Shown: one piece after another, positions 49,913 through 59,956 of the stretch | How positions within the stretch are numbered: position 1 is the first letter of the stretch | Layout: each line of letters starts with the position of its first letter | Origin: a virus | DNA: 64,000 nt | Direction: 5' to 3' (one strand) | IMG/VR virus record: IMGVR_UViG_3300020442_000005 | Span: 1 to 64,000 of that record | The notes under the pieces: model-generated | Told to the model about the DNA's origin: nothing | Databases searched by the model: none | What the model saw: only the letters and a program-made list of their open reading frames with translations | Position numbers and translations under genes: made by a program

Positions 49913-51841
49913 ATGTTCAATACAAGCGTTTTCGAAGAAAAGCAAAAAGAAATCATAGTGCCGGCAGATTGCAACGTAGTGTTTGTGTCTGACGCTTTTG
50001 CAGAGGATTACGTTGGAGGCGCAGAACTCACAACTAAAGCAATCATAGACTCAGCTCCAGAGCACGTTAAGGTTTTTAAAATCCACTCATCTAACGTTAC
50101 AGAAAAAACAATTGAGACAGGCTATCAAAAATATTGGATTTTCGGTAATTATGCTGGACTGAATCCTAACCTTATTCCAGCTTTTGTAAGAAATTGCAAA
50201 TATTCCATTATAGAATATGATTACAAATTTTGCAAATACCGATCGATAGAGAAGCATAAAAACGAAACTGGAAGTGAATGTGATTGCAACGACTCTCCTC
50301 ATGGGAAAATAGTATCAGCATTTAAGCACGGCGCCAAAACAGTATACTGGATGTCAGAAAAGCAATTTAGGCGATACGAAGAAAGATTCCCATTCTTGGG
50401 TGACCCCGCCGAAGGTTCTAGACAGATTATTTTATCTTCTGTTTTTTCAGACCATACATTTGCTGCGCTAGCAGAATTAAGAAGAAAAGCTAGTAACAAT
50501 GGTAAGTACATAGTTTTAGGATCTGACTCTTGGATTAAAGGTAAAGAGGCTTCAATAGAGTACTGTAAAAATAATAATTTAGATTATGAAGTGCTATGGA
50601 ACATACCATATGCCGAGTTTTTGCAAAAGCTTTCAGAATCTGCCGGCTTAGTCTATATGCCTCTCGGTGGAGATACATGTCCCAGAATGGTCCTAGAAGC
50701 TCAGTTAATGGGTAAACAAACAATCGTTAACGAAAACGTACAACATGCATCAGAGTTTCCTTTTACGGGCGGAACAGATGAGGAAATATGGGACTACATG
50801 ACGGGAAGATCTCAACATTTCTGGGTCAACACTATTGATGACATGGATCTGTTCCCTCGTATCTCTGGCTATACAACTACATACAATTGCGAATCGCAGG
50901 GCTATCCATTCGTAAAGTCAATTAAGTCAATGTTACCGTTTTGTGCTGAGATTGTAGTGATGGACGGCGGATCCGATGATGGTACTTGGGAAACATTGCT
51001 TAAACTGGCGGAAGAGAACAAAAAAATCAATGTTTACCAGCATGTTGTTGACTGGAATAAACCAAGATCTGCAGTTGAAGACGGACTTCAAAAAGCAAGG
51101 GCTCGAGCACAGTGTACCCAAAAGTACTGCTGGCAACAGGATGTTGATGAAATCGTACATGAAGATCATTATGCCATGATTTTGAAATTAGCACCACAGT
51201 TTCCGGCATTTGTCGATTTAATATCTTTGCCGGTTGTCGAATATTGGGGAGACAAAGGTAAAGTCCGAATGGATGTTAACCCATGGAAGTGGCGTTTTTC
51301 ACGAAATAAGCCAAATATTACACATGGTATACCTAAGCATCTAAGACGACAAGACGATAATGGTGAACTTTACGCAGAGCAAGGAACGGATGGGTGCGAC
51401 TACATCGACGCTAATACGTATGAGCCTATTCAACATGCATCTTTTTACACGCCTGAGATGCATCAATTACGCTTAAGCGCATTTGATGGTGACTTAGAAG
51501 CCAAGAAAAATTACGAAGCTTTGTTTAATAACATGGTTAAAAAAGTCCCAGGTGTGTTTCATTATTCCTGGTTTGATCTAGAACGAAAGATAAAGACATA
51601 TAGAGGTTTTTGGCAAAGACACTGGGAAAGTCTATACAATGTCAAGCGTGAAGATACGGCAGAAAACAACATGTTTTTTGATAAACCGTGGAATGAAGTA
51701 ACTGATGAAGATATATCAAATCTAGCTACAAAAATGGAAAAAGAAATGGGCGGATGGATTTTTCATAAAAAAATCGATTTTAATTCTCCTACACCCCATC
51801 TTAATTTAGACGTGGCACATCCAGAGATAATGAATGACTGA
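49913..51841 (+). CDS. Two-domain glycosyltransferase (GT4-like plus GT2-like)
   Basis: 642 residues. The N-terminal half is GT-B-like: VVFVSDAFAEDYVGGAEL as the acceptor loop, VLGSDSWIKGK, and YMPLGGDTCPRMVLEAQLMG as the donor-binding E-x7-E region. The C-terminal half is GT-A-like: ISGYTTTYNCESQGYPFV, EIVVMDGGSDDGTWE and WQQDVDEIVH with the DxD-type metal motif. A fusion of two transferases could add two sugars in sequence. First gene of the island, with AGGAG upstream. Confidence 0.8.
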   Translation: MFNTSVFEEKQKEIIVPADCNVVFVSDAFAEDYVGGAELTTKAIIDSAPEHVKVFKIHSSNVTEKTIETGYQKYWIFGNYAGLNPNLIPAFVRNCKYSIIEYDYKFCKYRSIEKHKNETGSECDCNDSPHGKIVSAFKHGAKTVYWMSEKQFRRYEERFPFLGDPAEGSRQIILSSVFSDHTFAALAELRRKASNNGKYIVLGSDSWIKGKEASIEYCKNNNLDYEVLWNIPYAEFLQKLSESAGLVYMPLGGDTCPRMVLEAQLMGKQTIVNENVQHASEFPFTGGTDEEIWDYMTGRSQHFWVNTIDDMDLFPRISGYTTTYNCESQGYPFVKSIKSMLPFCAEIVVMDGGSDDGTWETLLKLAEENKKINVYQHVVDWNKPRSAVEDGLQKARARAQCTQKYCWQQDVDEIVHEDHYAMILKLAPQFPAFVDLISLPVVEYWGDKGKVRMDVNPWKWRFSRNKPNITHGIPKHLRRQDDNGELYAEQGTDGCDYIDANTYEPIQHASFYTPEMHQLRLSAFDGDLEAKKNYEALFNNMVKKVPGVFHYSWFDLERKIKTYRGFWQRHWESLYNVKREDTAENNMFFDKPWNEVTDEDISNLATKMEKEMGGWIFHKKIDFNSPTPHLNLDVAHPEIMND

Positions 51842-52568
51842 TAAACAGCTTAAAGTTTTAGTAACAATATGCAACTATAATCACAGTAAATATTTAGAAC
51901 AATCAATAAAATCTATTCAAGATCAGACATATCAAAACCTTGATATTTGCGTTGTTGATGATGGATCTAAAGACATTGATAAAGTAACAGAGCTAATAAA
52001 CCGGCTTCAAAAAAATGATAAAAGAATTCGATTTATAGATCTCGAGAAAAATTATGGTAAGTGGCATGCGCTCAACGAAGCAATAAGAACGACCGATGCG
52101 CATGTTTGTACTGCCCATGATGCTGACGATGTTTCATTGGTAGATAGAATACATTTGCAGTTGATGACAATGCTCACTTCAAAAACTCAGCACAACTTAT
52201 GTGGGTTTCACCACTGTTGGAATGAAGAGGACGTAAATTCAAGACTTCATGATCGTATCGATGCGTCAAAAGTAAAAATGATTCCACCAGCCGATGTACA
52301 AAAGCTCGTAACTGGTGGTTACAATCACCCTAGTATTAACCATTATTTTACCGGTGATTTTGAGACAGCAGGAGTTTCAGCCATGTTCTACAAACGTATT
52401 TGGGATTATGGGCTAAGATTTAACCCTCCTGGCATGGGATTACGCACTCTTCTTTCTGAGGATTCTGACTTTAATTTTCGTTGTACAGCAGTCACAAACA
52501 CGTCGGTACTTTTAGAAAAGCCGTATCTTTATCGACGAAATACTAGTACAAATCAAGAACTCAGATAA
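51834..52568 (+). CDS. Family 2 glycosyltransferase
   Basis: 244 residues. VLVTICNYNHSKYLEQSI, VVDDGSKD and AHDADDVS (the metal-binding DxD) give a GT2 fold of inverting transferases. A short C-terminal region without membrane helices indicates a soluble enzyme. Eight bases overlap the upstream gene. Confidence 0.88.
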   Translation: MTDKQLKVLVTICNYNHSKYLEQSIKSIQDQTYQNLDICVVDDGSKDIDKVTELINRLQKNDKRIRFIDLEKNYGKWHALNEAIRTTDAHVCTAHDADDVSLVDRIHLQLMTMLTSKTQHNLCGFHHCWNEEDVNSRLHDRIDASKVKMIPPADVQKLVTGGYNHPSINHYFTGDFETAGVSAMFYKRIWDYGLRFNPPGMGLRTLLSEDSDFNFRCTAVTNTSVLLEKPYLYRRNTSTNQELR

Positions 52569-52577
52569 TAGGTAGAC

Positions 52578-53480
52578 ATGTTTTACTCTGACAGAGCTAA
52601 TGTTAACAACCAGTATCTGACAAATGTTTTCTGCGTTGCGAAGACTCATGGCCTTAATTTGCCAGTCTATCAAATTAATTTTTGTAACAAAAACAAATAC
52701 AAGGGTTTAGGTGACATAAAATGTGACGCCTTTGTTCTGATGATATGTGGCAACGAAAATCATGAATCAGTCGAACACTATTTATCTGATTCTAGAGTTA
52801 AAATGATAGTAAAAAATTATCCTAGAATGTTAAACATCACAGACGGGAATGAAACCGGTCAAACGTATGAAACGTTTTTAGATCAAAACGGACGTGAAAA
52901 ATTTATTGTTGAAAAAGAAAGTGATAATATTATTACGATACCACTTGGCTATTGTAACGATTTTAATCCAGTTCCAACATTTAATCACCGGGAGCCTGGT
53001 GGTTTTATTGGGCAGTGGACTCAGTTTCGAAATGATAAGATTAAAGCTATTGACAAAGCTTTCGATGACAGTCCGTATGATTGGGTGTTTTATAGGGGGT
53101 TTGGACCATTTGTTCAATCTGACGTCGATAGCGATAATAAAAAAATTAGCTATAGCTTAAAGCCTAAAATATATTCAAATTTTATGTCAAGGATAGAATC
53201 AGCTTTTGTATTTTCTGGCCAAAGCCCAGAGACTTATAGGCTTTTTGAAGCGGCCATGGCCGGATGTATTATAGTTCATGATATACTTCCGGATACCTGG
53301 TATTATAATGATTTACCGTACGTACCATGTGATTTTGACAATTTTAAATCGGTGTACGATTATATAGAAACCCATAAGCATGACTTAAAATCATTAACTG
53401 GGATATGGTGGCAAAATTTTGCTAGCCCGGTTGCGGTAGGAAATAAAATAGCACAATTTGCAAAGAGCGTAGGTGTTTAA
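52578..53480 (+). CDS. Exostosin-like glycosyltransferase
   Basis: 300 residues. The C-terminal block FSGQSPETYRLFEAAMAGCI continuing to LPDTWYYNDLPYV, and the middle DWVFYRGFG, match exostosin/GT47-like proteins in which the Glu and the G-C-x-P-V-like segment bind the nucleotide sugar. The N-terminal half is unassigned. Nine bases after the GT2 gene. Confidence 0.65.
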   Translation: MFYSDRANVNNQYLTNVFCVAKTHGLNLPVYQINFCNKNKYKGLGDIKCDAFVLMICGNENHESVEHYLSDSRVKMIVKNYPRMLNITDGNETGQTYETFLDQNGREKFIVEKESDNIITIPLGYCNDFNPVPTFNHREPGGFIGQWTQFRNDKIKAIDKAFDDSPYDWVFYRGFGPFVQSDVDSDNKKISYSLKPKIYSNFMSRIESAFVFSGQSPETYRLFEAAMAGCIIVHDILPDTWYYNDLPYVPCDFDNFKSVYDYIETHKHDLKSLTGIWWQNFASPVAVGNKIAQFAKSVGV

Positions 53481-54200
53481 ATGAAAATACTATATAAATA
53501 TCCAACTAGAGATCGACCTCTAAAGTTTTCAAAATGTATTAACGAATATTACAGGTTGATGGATCGCACATCAGATTTTAATTTTATCGTTACAGTCGAT
53601 GAAGACGACAAAAAAATGAACGATGAAAACGTTATTGATTTCATGAATCAGATTCCTAAATGCAAACATGTCTTTGGGAATAGCTCAACGAAAATCGAGG
53701 CAATTAATGCTGATATTCCAAACGACGACTGGGACATACTGGTCTTAATAAGTGATGATATGATCCCGGAAGTCCCCGGCTTCGATGACATTATTAGGCA
53801 GAAAATGATAAAACATTTTCCAGATACGGACGGTGTGCTTTGGTTCTTTGATGGTTGGCGTAGAGACTTAAATACACTTTGCATACTCGGCCGAAAATAC
53901 TATGATCGATTTGGCTACATATATCATCCAGACTATAAGAGCTTTTGGTGTGATGCTGAATTCACAGAAGTAGCAACAGCGTTGGATAAGCAAGTGTTTA
54001 TAGATCAGGTCATCATTAGGCATTTACATCCGGATATAGTAATGCAAGACAAAGAAACGTACGAAAAGTTTGCATCTTTTTTGCCCGAGTACACGTCTCA
54101 AGGCTCATGTGGTCATGACAGTTTATGGCAAAAAAACGGAAAACTAGATTCCGATGATCATAAAACATACATAGAAAGAAAAAACAATGGATTTAAATAA
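53481..54200 (+). CDS. Family 2-like glycosyltransferase
   Basis: 239 residues. KILYKYPTRDRPLKFSKCI, NFIVTVDEDDK, LVLISDDMIPE (a DDM in the place of DxD) and ILGRKYYDRFGYIYHPDY are typical of a GT-A family found in phage and marine bacterial glycan clusters. Directly adjacent to its neighbours on both sides. The acceptor is unknown. Confidence 0.7.
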   Translation: MKILYKYPTRDRPLKFSKCINEYYRLMDRTSDFNFIVTVDEDDKKMNDENVIDFMNQIPKCKHVFGNSSTKIEAINADIPNDDWDILVLISDDMIPEVPGFDDIIRQKMIKHFPDTDGVLWFFDGWRRDLNTLCILGRKYYDRFGYIYHPDYKSFWCDAEFTEVATALDKQVFIDQVIIRHLHPDIVMQDKETYEKFASFLPEYTSQGSCGHDSLWQKNGKLDSDDHKTYIERKNNGFK

Positions 54201-54889
54201 TGTCATACGTAGATTCACAGAAAAAAATATGTTTCACCCACATTGCAAAAAACGGCGGTAGGTCTGTAAGTAATTATTTGCTCGAGCTGTGTGGCCCTTC
54301 CGACCATTTTATTGATCAACGCCATCGCGGATGGTGGTTCCAAGGTTCAGGCCATTCGACATATCACTTGGCAAAAAACAATTATGATGAAAACAAAACT
54401 TGGTTTGCTTTTGCACATATAAGAAACCCCATAGATAGAGTATATTCGGCATGGAAAGGTTATGAAATGTATGGCCACGTAATTACATTTCCTAGGTTTT
54501 TAGATTACATTGAAAATTTAAAAGAGAATTCTCCACTTTGGAATGAAAAGGAGTGGGCCCACAACCCACATGATATTCGCGATATGCCAGAAATATATGC
54601 AGATCCGGTCGCTGTTAATGCACACATTGCACCTCAGTGTTTTTATTTTGATAAATCAGACAACATAAAGCTTTATTCTTTTAATAATTTGTTTGGTTTT
54701 GTTGATGATTTACCGGATCAAGAATGGAGACGAGCTGCAAAAACAACCACCAAGCCGCATGTCAAGGACCACGATTATGAGAAACCTACTCATGAAGAAA
54801 GTATAGTAGATCAAATAAAAAGAATTTACGCCAAAGATTTCGAGATATACGAGGAGATTGAAACCAATGAAAAAGCTAATATGTTATAG
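54200..54889 (+). CDS. Sulfotransferase family protein
   Basis: 229 residues. THIAKNGGRSVSNYL is the 5'-phosphosulfate-binding loop (the usual form is HIPKTGGTS), and AHIRNPIDRVYSAWKGY the 3'-phosphate-binding region. These identify a PAPS-dependent carbohydrate sulfotransferase. It would sulfate a glycan using host PAPS. Coupling to the upstream gene is by stop/start overlap. Confidence 0.85.
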   Translation: MSYVDSQKKICFTHIAKNGGRSVSNYLLELCGPSDHFIDQRHRGWWFQGSGHSTYHLAKNNYDENKTWFAFAHIRNPIDRVYSAWKGYEMYGHVITFPRFLDYIENLKENSPLWNEKEWAHNPHDIRDMPEIYADPVAVNAHIAPQCFYFDKSDNIKLYSFNNLFGFVDDLPDQEWRRAAKTTTKPHVKDHDYEKPTHEESIVDQIKRIYAKDFEIYEEIETNEKANML

Positions 54890-55541
54890 TCTCTGGGGAA
54901 AGGACCCAAAATACACAATAGGCGCAATCAGAAACGCAGAGCAAATCAAAAAAATATATCCAGGCTGGATTGCTAGGTTTTACTGTGGAACATCAGTACC
55001 AGATGATATAACATCTCAACTTCTCGATTTAGGTACCGAAGTAACCCTTATGCCAGAAGAAGGCAACTGGTCTGGAATGTTTTGGCGTTTTGCTGCTATA
55101 GCTGAGCCTGACGTTGAAGTAATGTTGTCACGCGATACAGACTCCAGGTTAACCAACAGAGAAGCTTTAGCAGTGAATCAATGGTTACAGTCAGACAAAC
55201 TGTTTCATGTCATGAGAGATCATCCTGAACATAATACTGAAATACTAGGCGGTATGTGGGGAGCAAAAAAACCTATACTGCAAGACATGATACAGCTTAT
55301 GAATTCCTATGAGAAAGGCGACTTTTGGCAAGTTGACCAAAACTTTCTAAGACAAGTCATTTGGCCCCGGGTAGCATATACAACCTTTACTCACGATCCG
55401 TTTTTTGCAAAAATTCCATTTCCCAGTCCGAGAAACGGATTAGAATTTGTTGGCCAAGTATGGAACGAAAACGAAGAAACAGTGGTAGAACATCAGCAGC
55501 TCTTAAAAGCCGCAATCGAGAGACAAAACAATGAAGTATAA
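54867..55541 (+). CDS. Glycosyltransferase-like protein
   Basis: 224 residues from the ATG at 54867 with GAGGAG 10 bases upstream; a TTG at 54858 is too near that RBS. MLSRDTDSRLTNRE carries a DxD and the DHPEHNTEILGGMWGAKK block is typical of a transferase family in capsule clusters. CYSLWGKDPKYTIGAIRNAE begins the Rossmann-like half. It overlaps the sulfotransferase by 23 bases. Confidence 0.7.
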   Translation: MKKLICYSLWGKDPKYTIGAIRNAEQIKKIYPGWIARFYCGTSVPDDITSQLLDLGTEVTLMPEEGNWSGMFWRFAAIAEPDVEVMLSRDTDSRLTNREALAVNQWLQSDKLFHVMRDHPEHNTEILGGMWGAKKPILQDMIQLMNSYEKGDFWQVDQNFLRQVIWPRVAYTTFTHDPFFAKIPFPSPRNGLEFVGQVWNENEETVVEHQQLLKAAIERQNNEV

Positions 55542-56229
55542 ACAGACAAGTCAGTACGGTGAATGTAAAATCTTGCATGCGTTATTTTCAGGCAATCCTG
55601 CGGGGTACTTTATAGACATCGGCGCTGCTGACGGTATTAGATATTCGAATACGCTCAACTTGATCGATAGTGGCTGGAGTGGAATATTAGTTGAACCTTG
55701 CAAGCATTTTTTATCTACGTTAAACAAGAACAACTCAGATAATCCAAACGTGCACGTATTTGCAGGAGCAGTTTCAGACTACAATGGAGAATCAAACTTC
55801 TATGTTTGGAAAGAAAAAGGGGATTCTCAAATTTCCACTATTGAAGATGAACAATATGAAAGCATACGGAATGACGAGTGGTGGAAATCACAGGGTTCAT
55901 TTACTGATCAGTATCTAGTTGATGTTATTAGACCATCAGAATTACTTGAAAAATTTAATTGCCCAAAGAAAATAGAATTTGTTGATATCGATGCTGAGGC
56001 TTCTGAAATGAAAATATTAAATAATTGGCCATGGGATGATTATGCAGTTGAGTTATTTTGCATTGAGTTTTCTATGGGCAAAGATTTTATAACAAAGTTT
56101 ATGAAAGAGAAAAATTATGTTCCGATAGTACAAACCGGTGGAAATTTACTTTTTTGCAAAAAACAGCAGTATTCAGAATTTTTAGCAAGGTTAGAAGCAA
56201 ATTTGGCTGAGATGATGGTGAAATCGTGA
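55531..56229 (+). CDS. FkbM-type methyltransferase
   Basis: 232 residues. YFIDIGAADGIRYSNT is the SAM-binding motif I, LVEPCKHFLSTL the acidic motif II, and KKIEFVDIDAEASEMKIL the FkbM-specific DIDxEGxE-like motif. FkbM enzymes methylate sugar hydroxyls. The Gly in that last motif is Ala here. Overlaps both neighbours. Confidence 0.83.
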   Translation: MKYKQTSQYGECKILHALFSGNPAGYFIDIGAADGIRYSNTLNLIDSGWSGILVEPCKHFLSTLNKNNSDNPNVHVFAGAVSDYNGESNFYVWKEKGDSQISTIEDEQYESIRNDEWWKSQGSFTDQYLVDVIRPSELLEKFNCPKKIEFVDIDAEASEMKILNNWPWDDYAVELFCIEFSMGKDFITKFMKEKNYVPIVQTGGNLLFCKKQQYSEFLARLEANLAEMMVKS

Positions 56230-57086
56230 AAATATTAATCATTCAAGAAAACGGTAGAAACGACGCTAATAGGCACATGCGCGAATGCCATTCGCTGGCA
56301 TATTGGTTCGAACAGCTTGGCGCAGAAACAGCTTGTTGGGGCAAAGGTCATGACACGTTTCATATTCCATTTGAGCAATTTCAAAAGGATTACGATGTTA
56401 TATTTTGTCTTGAAAATTATGATGATGGATGGCTTCCAGATCTATCTAGCATAAAAAAATATAAAGTGTTTTGGTCGATCGACAGTCACATGGAACTGCA
56501 AAATCATTTAAAATTCTGTCAAAAATCTGGAATCAATTTGCATTTAAATGCTCAACTGCCGTATATCGAGCATTTTAAAGATTTTGCCGAGCATCACATG
56601 TGGTGGCCAACCGCTGTCGACACGCGCTGGTTCAAGCCGATGGATCTTTCGAAAGACATCGAAATAGGTTTTGTCGGTTCAATGATCGCCGATCGACCGC
56701 AAATAACAAAATTGTTGCATCAGTGTGTTGGTCTTCAAAGTTTTACAAACGTGCTAGGCCAAGAAATGGTAGATCTTACAAATCGATTTAAGATTGGTTT
56801 TAACAAAACAATATCAAACGACATCAACATGAGAACAGTCGAAACAACAGCATGTAATGTACCGCTAATTACAAACGTTACTCCAGGGTTAGAAAAAATG
56901 TACAATTTCGATAGTGACATTATGATATATAGGTCACTAAAAGAAATGATTGGAGTCTGTCAGTGGTTGACTTCTGATCATGCTGCGAGACAACAAATTG
57001 CTCAAAACGGGTATAAGCGTACATTAAGGGACCATACTTATAAAAATAGATGCCAACAAGTCTATGAGCATATAAAATCGATTTGA
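56226..57086 (+). CDS. CgeB-like glycosyltransferase (GT-B fold)
   Basis: 286 residues, GTG start in a GTGA overlap. KILIIQENGRN opens the Rossmann fold; WWPTAVDTRWFKP, IGFVGSMIADRPQ and NMRTVETTACNVPLITN (donor-binding site) match the CgeB/glycos_transf_1_2 group. It probably adds a sugar at the growing end of the same glycan. Confidence 0.8.
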   Translation: MKILIIQENGRNDANRHMRECHSLAYWFEQLGAETACWGKGHDTFHIPFEQFQKDYDVIFCLENYDDGWLPDLSSIKKYKVFWSIDSHMELQNHLKFCQKSGINLHLNAQLPYIEHFKDFAEHHMWWPTAVDTRWFKPMDLSKDIEIGFVGSMIADRPQITKLLHQCVGLQSFTNVLGQEMVDLTNRFKIGFNKTISNDINMRTVETTACNVPLITNVTPGLEKMYNFDSDIMIYRSLKEMIGVCQWLTSDHAARQQIAQNGYKRTLRDHTYKNRCQQVYEHIKSI

Positions 57087-57095
57087 GAGAGACAC

Positions 57096-58580
57096 ATGAC
57101 AATTTGCCTAATAACTCCACCTTCGCCATTTCTTCTTGATGAACGCGTATTTATGCATTTGGGCATTTTAAAGGTCGCATCATCATTAGAAGCCCGCGGG
57201 CATAAAGTAGATTTTCTGGACCTCTCCGGTATTGACAATTATATAGATGTTATCACTGATTATTGCAAATCAAGGTCCGGTGTTACATTTGGTATCACAG
57301 CCACAACTCCACAAGTGCCCTTTGCTGTTAATGTATCGCGACAAATAAAGCTTTGCATGACAGATTCTAAAGTAATACTTGGCGGCCCGCATGTTACTTT
57401 AATGCATACTGCCGCTAAAAGAGAGGCAAAGAGAGGACTAGACAAGTCTGATCGAGCGTCGGTTGAAATTAGTAATTTAATTAACTTGTTTGATGTACTA
57501 GTTTGCGGTGATGGTGAACTATCTATATTTGAAGCGTTAGAAATTGACAAGGGGATTATCGATGCAGATGATAGAAAATCCAAATATTTTCTGTCAAATC
57601 AAGATTTTTCTGACCTGCCATTACCAGCGCGTCATCTAGTTGACGTTGAGTCATACAAGTATGCAATTGAAGGCAAAAAATCAACTAGTTTAATCGCTCA
57701 ACTTGGCTGTCCTTTCAAGTGCTCGTTTTGCTCTGGGAGAAACTCGCCATTTTTAAGAAAAATTAGACAAAGAAGTTCAGATTCAATAATCGAAGAAATG
57801 AAGCATCTTTATCATAACTACGGATACACCGGTTTTATGTTTTACGATGATGAGTTAAACGTAAACAAGGGTTTAATTGAGCTGCTAAATAAAATAACCG
57901 ATTTACAAATGGATCTCGGAGAAGAATTTCGACTACGTGGGTTTGTCAAAGCCGAACTATTTAAAGAGGAGCAAGCAGCTGCAATGTATAGAGCCGGCTT
58001 CCGATGGTTACTTACGGGATTTGAGTCAGGCGATGAGCGTATCTTAAAAAATATTAAAAAAATGGCAAAGAAAGAAGACAACACACGCGCAGTTGAGATT
58101 GCCAAAAAACATAATTTGAAGGTCAAGGCACTGATGTCAATAGGCCACGCTGGAGAAAGCTATGAAACAATTCAAAACACAAAACAGTGGCTGCTCGACG
58201 TTGAGCCAGAGGAGTTTGATTGCACAATAATTACAACTTATCCAGGGTCACCATATTTTGATGACGCCGTAAAAAGAAAAGACGGAACATACGTATATAC
58301 ATCAGACTTGACTGGTGACAAGCTGTATCAGTCTAGCATTGACTACTTATCAGAACTTGACTATTACAAAGGCGACCCGGACGGAGGATACGTTTCATAC
58401 GTTTGGACTGATCATATAAGTGCAAAAGATTTGGTTACGGCGAGAGATGAATTGGAAAGAGATGTACGTGACCAACTAGGCATAAAGTTTAATCCTGCAA
58501 ATCCAGCTGCAAAGTACGAGCATTCTATGGGTATGGGAAATATTAATATTCCAGAACACATACTAAGGAGATCAAAATGA
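57096..58580 (+). CDS. B12-binding-domain radical SAM protein
   Basis: 494 residues. The N-terminal cobalamin-binding-like Rossmann domain has LITPPSP and KVILGGPHVTLMH; the radical SAM motif GCPFKCSFCSG (CxxxCxxC) comes at about 207-217. The following TIM-barrel half has FMFYDDELNVN and LTGFESGDE. Relatives do methyl transfer or rearrangement on unactivated carbons. The Fe-S cluster could come from the phage IscU. Confidence 0.87.
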   Translation: MTICLITPPSPFLLDERVFMHLGILKVASSLEARGHKVDFLDLSGIDNYIDVITDYCKSRSGVTFGITATTPQVPFAVNVSRQIKLCMTDSKVILGGPHVTLMHTAAKREAKRGLDKSDRASVEISNLINLFDVLVCGDGELSIFEALEIDKGIIDADDRKSKYFLSNQDFSDLPLPARHLVDVESYKYAIEGKKSTSLIAQLGCPFKCSFCSGRNSPFLRKIRQRSSDSIIEEMKHLYHNYGYTGFMFYDDELNVNKGLIELLNKITDLQMDLGEEFRLRGFVKAELFKEEQAAAMYRAGFRWLLTGFESGDERILKNIKKMAKKEDNTRAVEIAKKHNLKVKALMSIGHAGESYETIQNTKQWLLDVEPEEFDCTIITTYPGSPYFDDAVKRKDGTYVYTSDLTGDKLYQSSIDYLSELDYYKGDPDGGYVSYVWTDHISAKDLVTARDELERDVRDQLGIKFNPANPAAKYEHSMGMGNINIPEHILRRSK

Positions 58581-59257
58581 TTGACGTAATCATGCCAGCA
58601 TATCTACCGACCAAAGGTCATCATGACATGCTGTTGCGCGCTATTAAATCTTTAGAAAAACAAACATATAAAGATTTTTCTGTTATCGTCGTTTTGAATG
58701 GATGTTATACAGAATATAACACGATAATAGAATCTGTTGATTCTCCGCTTAGAATTACTTGGCTGACAATAGACGGAAAAGCATCGGGTGCTATTGCTCG
58801 TAATTTTGGCATCAACCACTCAAAAGCTAAGTACATTGCGCAGCTAGATGCCGACGATCAATACCATGAAGACAAGTTAAAAATACAATATGAGTTTTTT
58901 AAAAATAACAGTAGCTACGACTTTGTCGGCACTTTGGCAGCGGACTATTACGGACCGGACGATATTAGAGCTTCAATTTTTGACCCGGGTCAATTTCAAA
59001 CCCATATGCAGATATCTCGAGGATTGCTTTTGCAAAACATAATGTGTCATGGTTCAATCATGTTTAAACGAAGTGCGTTCTTACAGCTTGGTGGATATGT
59101 TGAAAAATATAAGCCAGGCGATGTTTGGCCTGAATATAATCGAAGAATGTGGGAGGATTGGGATTTATGGAAACGAGCTATACAAAACGGCTACAGGTTC
59201 TATAATATCCCAGAAAGACTGTATTATTGGTCGACTAACACTAGCGTCGAGAGGTAA
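58577..59257 (+). CDS. Family 2 glycosyltransferase
   Basis: 226 residues. VIMPAYLPTKGHHDMLLRAI, KASGAIARNFGI, QLDADDQY (DxD) and RMWEDWDLWKR (catalytic ED) are standard for GT2. ATGA coupling to the radical SAM gene. Confidence 0.88.
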   Translation: MIDVIMPAYLPTKGHHDMLLRAIKSLEKQTYKDFSVIVVLNGCYTEYNTIIESVDSPLRITWLTIDGKASGAIARNFGINHSKAKYIAQLDADDQYHEDKLKIQYEFFKNNSSYDFVGTLAADYYGPDDIRASIFDPGQFQTHMQISRGLLLQNIMCHGSIMFKRSAFLQLGGYVEKYKPGDVWPEYNRRMWEDWDLWKRAIQNGYRFYNIPERLYYWSTNTSVER

Positions 59258-59260
59258 ACG

Positions 59261-59935
59261 ATGTATGATGAGCAACGAAGAGCAAATGAATCTTATTTAT
59301 GGAGATTCTTAGGACAGGAATATAGAAGATTTGATTATGGTCAAACAGTCGATAGCAACTATGGAAACGTATATACAGGGCTAATTTCAAAAGATCCAGT
59401 TTTCCTAGATTTAGGCGCTTTCAAAGGTAATTGGTCAAAAGAAATGGTGACTAGATACGGTGGTTGCGCGCATCTGTTTGAGGTGCAGCCTAATCTAGTT
59501 AAAAGACTCAAAGATGACCTAGGCGACGATATGCGATATACAGTGTATGACTATGGATTAGCACCAAAAAACGAACTAATTGATGTTGGATCGTACGATG
59601 ATGGAGAAGGTTTTAGTTTATCGAAACCAAAATCCGTTGGAATCTCAAACAAAGTCGAGCTTAAGTCATTTAAAGATTTTGTGGAACAAAACAACATCAA
59701 AGAAATTGACGTTTGTAAAATAAACATTGAAGGTTCAGAATACGATCTACTCGAAAACATGATTGAAAACAACTTGCATATGCTTTGTAGGAATATACAG
59801 GTTGAATTCCATAGGCAATATCCAGTACCAAACTGGTACAATAGATACAACTCAATCCGGAACAATCTATTGAAGACGCATACGCCAACTTTAGACTATT
59901 ATTTTTCTTGGCAAAATTGGTGTCGAAAAGATTAA
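59261..59935 (+). CDS. FkbM-type methyltransferase
   Basis: 224 residues. VFLDLGAFKGNWSKEM is motif I, CAHLFEVQPNLVKRL motif II, and DVCKINIEGSEYDLLENMI the full FkbM INxEGxE motif. It is a second sugar O-methyltransferase, only distantly related to the one at 55.5 kb. Three bases after the GT2 gene. Confidence 0.88.
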   Translation: MYDEQRRANESYLWRFLGQEYRRFDYGQTVDSNYGNVYTGLISKDPVFLDLGAFKGNWSKEMVTRYGGCAHLFEVQPNLVKRLKDDLGDDMRYTVYDYGLAPKNELIDVGSYDDGEGFSLSKPKSVGISNKVELKSFKDFVEQNNIKEIDVCKINIEGSEYDLLENMIENNLHMLCRNIQVEFHRQYPVPNWYNRYNSIRNNLLKTHTPTLDYYFSWQNWCRKD

Positions 59936-59956
59936 TCACGCGTTAGGAGTAAATAA